This document shows positions 13,531 to 15,879 of a stretch of 15,879 nt of DNA, piece by piece. A program made the translations under genes and the position numbers. The notes below the pieces were generated by a model that made no database searches, was not told where the DNA came from, and saw only the letters and a list, made by a program, of their open reading frames with translations. This DNA comes from Ignavibacteria bacterium. Lineage in GTDB: Bacteria; Bacteroidota; Ignavibacteria; Ignavibacteriales; Melioribacteraceae. The stretch lies in assembly GCA_027347805.1 (NCBI GenBank), contig DAIEQP010000176.1:1-15879 (forward strand). The letters are read 5' to 3'. Every line of letters starts with the position of its first letter. Positions within the stretch are counted from its first letter, which is position 1.

Positions 13531-14033
13531 AACTGTTATCCGAATACGTTGACCGGCCGCTAAAGCTGGTTAAAAAATCTTTTTTCGGTTTTCATTACAA
13601 TCTTGTTGCGGGAACAGAATTGCTGGCGGCTTTTGAATACAGACTTCTGTTCGGCTTCAGAGGATTGGTTAAGGGATTTGGAAAACCGAATATTGAATTA
13701 TATAAAGAAAATATTTTCAGCCGCGAAGTATTAGTCCGGGAAGAGGGAAAAGAAAATCCTTTTGCAAAATACAGAAGAGATTTTGGTTTTCGTACCGGTC
13801 ACATTGAACTTCCCAACGGAAACAAATTCAAAGTTCATCTTGGTTTTCTTGATTTTACTACTGTGATAAACAATGAAAATGAAAACACTATAGCTTCAAT
13901 AAAAAGGACGGGTCTGTTTTCAAGAAATTATAGTGTGCAGATAAATGAAAAATCGGATCCGCTTAACGAGAATCCCTGGATTATGTTTCTTGTTTTGTAT
14001 TTGATAATTAAACGCCGGCAGAGGAGAAGATGA
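13527..14033 (+). CDS. Tandem paralog 2 of an unnamed ~170-aa family
   Basis: Encodes 168 residues and is the closest relative of paralog 1. Shared blocks are MKxxSEYxDxxLxLV, the GFGK turn, GKENPFAKYRRDFGFRTGHIELPNGN, and NENPWIMFLVLYLIIK ending in RRQRRR. It starts in an ATGA overlap with paralog 1 and ends in an ATGA overlap with paralog 3. The three are thus translated from one mRNA in coupled fashion, which suggests products made in fixed ratio, perhaps as a hetero-oligomer. The hydrophobic C-terminus followed by arginines may touch the membrane, near the SPFH protein. No known domain is assigned. Confidence 0.8.
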   Translation: MKLLSEYVDRPLKLVKKSFFGFHYNLVAGTELLAAFEYRLLFGFRGLVKGFGKPNIELYKENIFSREVLVREEGKENPFAKYRRDFGFRTGHIELPNGNKFKVHLGFLDFTTVINNENENTIASIKRTGLFSRNYSVQINEKSDPLNENPWIMFLVLYLIIKRRQRRR

Positions 14034-14545
14034 AAGCTTTTTCCGAATACTTTGGACAAACTTTAGAAATTGTAACTCCATCCTGTTTCAAGAGCAATTA
14101 TAATCTTGTAGCTAATGGAATGACAATCTGCTCATTAAGAAGTATAAATTTCTGGTGTACCCGTTATGAAGTGGACGGCTTCGGTAAAAAGTGGGAAGTA
14201 TATTCTGCTTCTGTCTGGAAAGGAAAAACAGAAATCAAAGAATCAGGCAAAGAGCTGCCGATTGCTTCATATGAAGGAAGCGGATTGAAACATTCGGGAA
14301 TATTCACTCTTCCTCGGGGTGAAAAACTAAATCTCGTCTTTAACATGTGGAAATCTTTTTATGAAATACAGAACGAAACGGGGGAGGTTCTTGTTCGTTA
14401 TGATAATAAAAGTTTTTTCAGTTCAACAATAGTTGTAACGATGTATAAAAAAAGCGATCTGATTGATAAATACCCTTTTGTAATTATGGTCCCGTTTTTA
14501 ATATCAACGCAAAGAAAACATGCGGCAGCAGCAGTAACACACTGA
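14030..14545 (+). CDS. Tandem paralog 3 of an unnamed ~170-aa family, divergent
   Basis: Encodes 171 residues. It keeps the opening MKAFSEYFGQTLEIV, the YNLVANG block, VDGFGKKWEVYSASVWKGKTEI and GIFTLPRGEKL, so it is homologous to paralogs 1 and 2 but more distant. The C-terminal hydrophobic stretch (YPFVIMVPFLIS) is kept, whereas the basic tail is replaced by QRKHAAAAVTH. A good ribosome site GAGGAG precedes the ATG that overlaps the stop of paralog 2. This copy is less charged and has extra cysteines (FWC, SCF, ICS), which suggests a specialised role. Function unknown. Confidence 0.78.
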   Translation: MKAFSEYFGQTLEIVTPSCFKSNYNLVANGMTICSLRSINFWCTRYEVDGFGKKWEVYSASVWKGKTEIKESGKELPIASYEGSGLKHSGIFTLPRGEKLNLVFNMWKSFYEIQNETGEVLVRYDNKSFFSSTIVVTMYKKSDLIDKYPFVIMVPFLISTQRKHAAAAVTH

Positions 14546-14556
14546 TTTTTTAACGT

Positions 14557-14596
14557 AGAACAAAATGTTTAAGTCGGTTTCTTTAATATTTGTTCT
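14557..14596. promoter_or_regulatory. Inverted repeat upstream of the Arc-like gene
   Basis: AGAACAAA (14557-14564) and TTTGTTCT (14589-14596) are perfect reverse complements 24 bases apart. GT before and GC after extend them with one wobble to ten pairs. The right arm ends 20 bases before the ATG of a ribbon-helix-helix protein. Either an operator with two half-sites for that protein or an mRNA hairpin is possible. Confidence 0.5.
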
Positions 14597-14616
14597 GCAC
14601 TCAACATTATAAATAG

Positions 14617-14805
14617 ATGTCTGAAAAGAAAAAGTTTTTATTAAGAATAGATGAAAAAGTTTACAATGCCCTTGAAAAGTGGGCGGCAGACGACCTGCGC
14701 AGCATAAACTCACAAATAGAATTTCTGCTTAAAGACTTGTTGAAAAAAAACGGCAGAATTTCTAATCAATCCGAGCCATCCGCGGAAGAAAAGAAGGAAG
14801 AATGA
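14617..14805 (+). CDS. Arc-like ribbon-helix-helix protein
   Basis: Encodes 62 residues. KKKFLLRIDEKVYNALEKWA gives the short beta ribbon (FLLRID) and first helix, and RSINSQIEFLLKDLLKK gives the second helix. This is the Arc/MetJ ribbon-helix-helix fold that binds DNA as a dimer through the paired beta strands. The tail is acidic and probably disordered (SEPSAEEKKEE). It sits 71 bases after the paralog triplet, behind an inverted repeat that may be its operator. Its stop overlaps the next start as ATGA. No toxin-like gene is apparent next to it, so a toxin-antitoxin role is not supported. Regulation of the SPFH module is inferred. Confidence 0.83.
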   Translation: MSEKKKFLLRIDEKVYNALEKWAADDLRSINSQIEFLLKDLLKKNGRISNQSEPSAEEKKEE

Positions 14806-15437
14806 AATTGATTGAGGGAATTCACTGGAAATTATTGCTTGTCATTATCATTCTTTCTGGAATGGGAATCTTTGTTCAGTTTATTTCTCGTATGGGCAAT
14901 GTTGATGTGGATAAAAAAATGATTGCCATAATTCGGAAGCAATATCTTGAGCATCCGAAAATGCAGGAGGAAGATTTATACAAACTGCTTCACCAGGCGG
15001 CAATGGGAAGCGAACATGCGGTTAAAAACCCTGCAATGGCAGAACAATGGATGAAGGAAGAGATTAAGGATCTTGATCTATCAAAAAAAGAAAATCTTGT
15101 TGATACACTTTCGGCAGGCGGAAATATTGTCAGGATTAATCTCCGGTCTTATCTGAAGTCGGGATATAATCCCGATTTATTGGTAAAGAAGTTTATACTG
15201 ACCGCGAATGAATACCGTGGAAGTCTTGATACATTGAAAAGATATTTTTCCATCGCGCGCAGAATGATAAAACGAAATCAGCTGCCGCTTGATTTGGACA
15301 AGTTCAATCGTTTGACAGCAGAAATGGAACCCAAAAATTTTCCGGCGATACATCATTCAAAAACATACGAGGAAGAATATAACCCCGCATACCGGGTGAT
15401 AGCTTCTAAATATTTACCGGAATTGTTTAATAAATAA
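14802..15437 (+). CDS. Membrane-anchored protein of unknown function, coupled to the Arc-like gene
   Basis: Encodes 211 residues. One N-terminal membrane segment (WKLLLVIIILSGMGIFVQFI, about 9-28) anchors a helical domain. The domain contains EEDLYKLLHQAAMGSEHAV (about 57-75), then NIVRINLRSYLKSGYNPDLLVKKFILTANEY and, near the end, HHSKTYEEEYNPAYRVI. The HQAAMGSEHAV block has the look of a conserved active or binding site (two His, Ser, Glu). I recall proteins with this block as a conserved uncharacterised family, without a name. Translation is coupled to the Arc-like gene by ATGA overlap. Function unknown. Confidence 0.75.
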   Translation: MKLIEGIHWKLLLVIIILSGMGIFVQFISRMGNVDVDKKMIAIIRKQYLEHPKMQEEDLYKLLHQAAMGSEHAVKNPAMAEQWMKEEIKDLDLSKKENLVDTLSAGGNIVRINLRSYLKSGYNPDLLVKKFILTANEYRGSLDTLKRYFSIARRMIKRNQLPLDLDKFNRLTAEMEPKNFPAIHHSKTYEEEYNPAYRVIASKYLPELFNK

Positions 15438-15492
15438 TTCAAAACAAATCAGATATTCCTATTTTAACATGAAGTTTTAGAGAATATTCTTC

Positions 15493-15879
15493 ATGAAAAA
15501 ATATCTTGTTTACCAGGTTGATTCTTTTACAAAAGAAAACTTCAAAGGTAATCCAGCCGGGGTTGTTCCATATGCTGATGGATTAACCGAACAGCAAATG
15601 CAGTTAATTGCAAGAGAGATGAACAATTCCGAAACAGCATTTTTATTTTCTCCGGATGATAATTTATGTGACGGCCGGATAAGATATTTTACACCAACAA
15701 AAGAAGTTCCCATCTGCGGACACGCAACGATTGCGGCAATGTATATTAAGGCAATTGAAGAAAATCTTTCTTCTTCAATTCACCGAATAAAAACAAACGT
15801 AGGAATTCTTCCTTTCGAAATAATCAAATCCGGAATTGACTATAAAGTTGTAATGACGCAGGGTAAAATTGAGTTCGGT
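15493..15879 (+). CDS. PhzF-family protein, N-terminal part
   Basis: The first 129 codons of a gene that runs off the window. The N-terminal half of the PhzF (epimerase/isomerase) fold is clear: VDSFTKENFKGNPAGVVP (about 9-26), MNNSETAFLF with the conserved catalytic-position Glu, and IRYFTPTKEVPICGHATIA with the CGHAT signature. PhzF acts as an isomerase in phenazine synthesis, but most family members are of unknown substrate, and no phenazine genes are seen. The ATG at 15493 gives the standard N-terminus. It begins 55 bases after the preceding gene, in a gap with no other feature. Confidence 0.9.
   Translation, partial: MKKYLVYQVDSFTKENFKGNPAGVVPYADGLTEQQMQLIAREMNNSETAFLFSPDDNLCDGRIRYFTPTKEVPICGHATIAAMYIKAIEENLSSSIHRIKTNVGILPFEIIKSGIDYKVVMTQGKIEFG

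Noticed and set aside
14617..15437. Toxin-antitoxin pair (Arc-like plus downstream gene)
   Set aside because: The downstream protein is 211 residues, membrane-anchored and shows no toxin fold. The context is an SPFH module.
15493..15879. Phenazine biosynthesis
   Set aside because: PhzF-like proteins are widespread outside phenazine clusters and no other phz gene is visible.

Overview
This is an AT-rich bacterial chromosome segment with about twenty protein genes on both strands. Several intergenic regions carry the Bacteroidota-type -7 element TAnnTTTG, and Shine-Dalgarno strength varies. Together with the gene content (half-size YeeE/YedE pair, DUF6599, SPFH plus Arc pair), this suggests the Bacteroidota/Chlorobi/Ignavibacteria group, most likely Ignavibacteria-like. 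That placement is inference from style. I see no phage, transposon, CRISPR, tRNA or rRNA.

Left part (1-4200): the tail of an unknown gene and a hairpin terminator are followed by an L-lactate dehydrogenase gene. Convergent to it is a minus-strand sulfur cluster, read right to left: metZ (homocysteine synthesis by direct sulfhydrylation), an OsmC-family thiol peroxidase-like protein, and two half-size YeeE/YedE sulfur transport proteins. Upstream of metZ is the most striking element of the window. A 15-codon leader peptide contains Cys-Trp-Cys-Met just before its stop. An 8-base segment directly after the stop is repeated exactly in the 3' arm of an intrinsic terminator. This has the full logic of ribosome-mediated transcription attenuation responding to Cys/Met (and Trp) supply.

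Middle part (4070-8600): a 42-codon very basic small gene is followed by a TrpF-family protein that lacks the family's catalytic Cys. Then come a cold-shock gene with a long 5' leader and a palindrome over its promoter, and a soluble GAF-histidine kinase. A minus-strand pair encodes a secreted DUF6599-like protein and a Tat-exported DUF362 protein.

Right part (8700-15879): an ECF sigma factor, a zinc-binding membrane anti-sigma factor and a lipoprotein with a C-terminal membrane helix form an overlapping three-gene operon behind an ECF-like promoter. A lipoprotein metalloprotease (HEXXH) is convergent to it. Then comes a compact module: an SPFH membrane protein, three tandem ATGA-overlapping paralogs of an unnamed ~170-residue predicted beta-rich family, an Arc-like ribbon-helix-helix protein, and an ATGA-coupled membrane-anchored protein of unknown function. 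The window ends inside a PhzF-family gene. The SPFH/triplet/Arc module is the best candidate for an undescribed protein system, and the metZ leader is the best candidate for an undescribed regulatory element.
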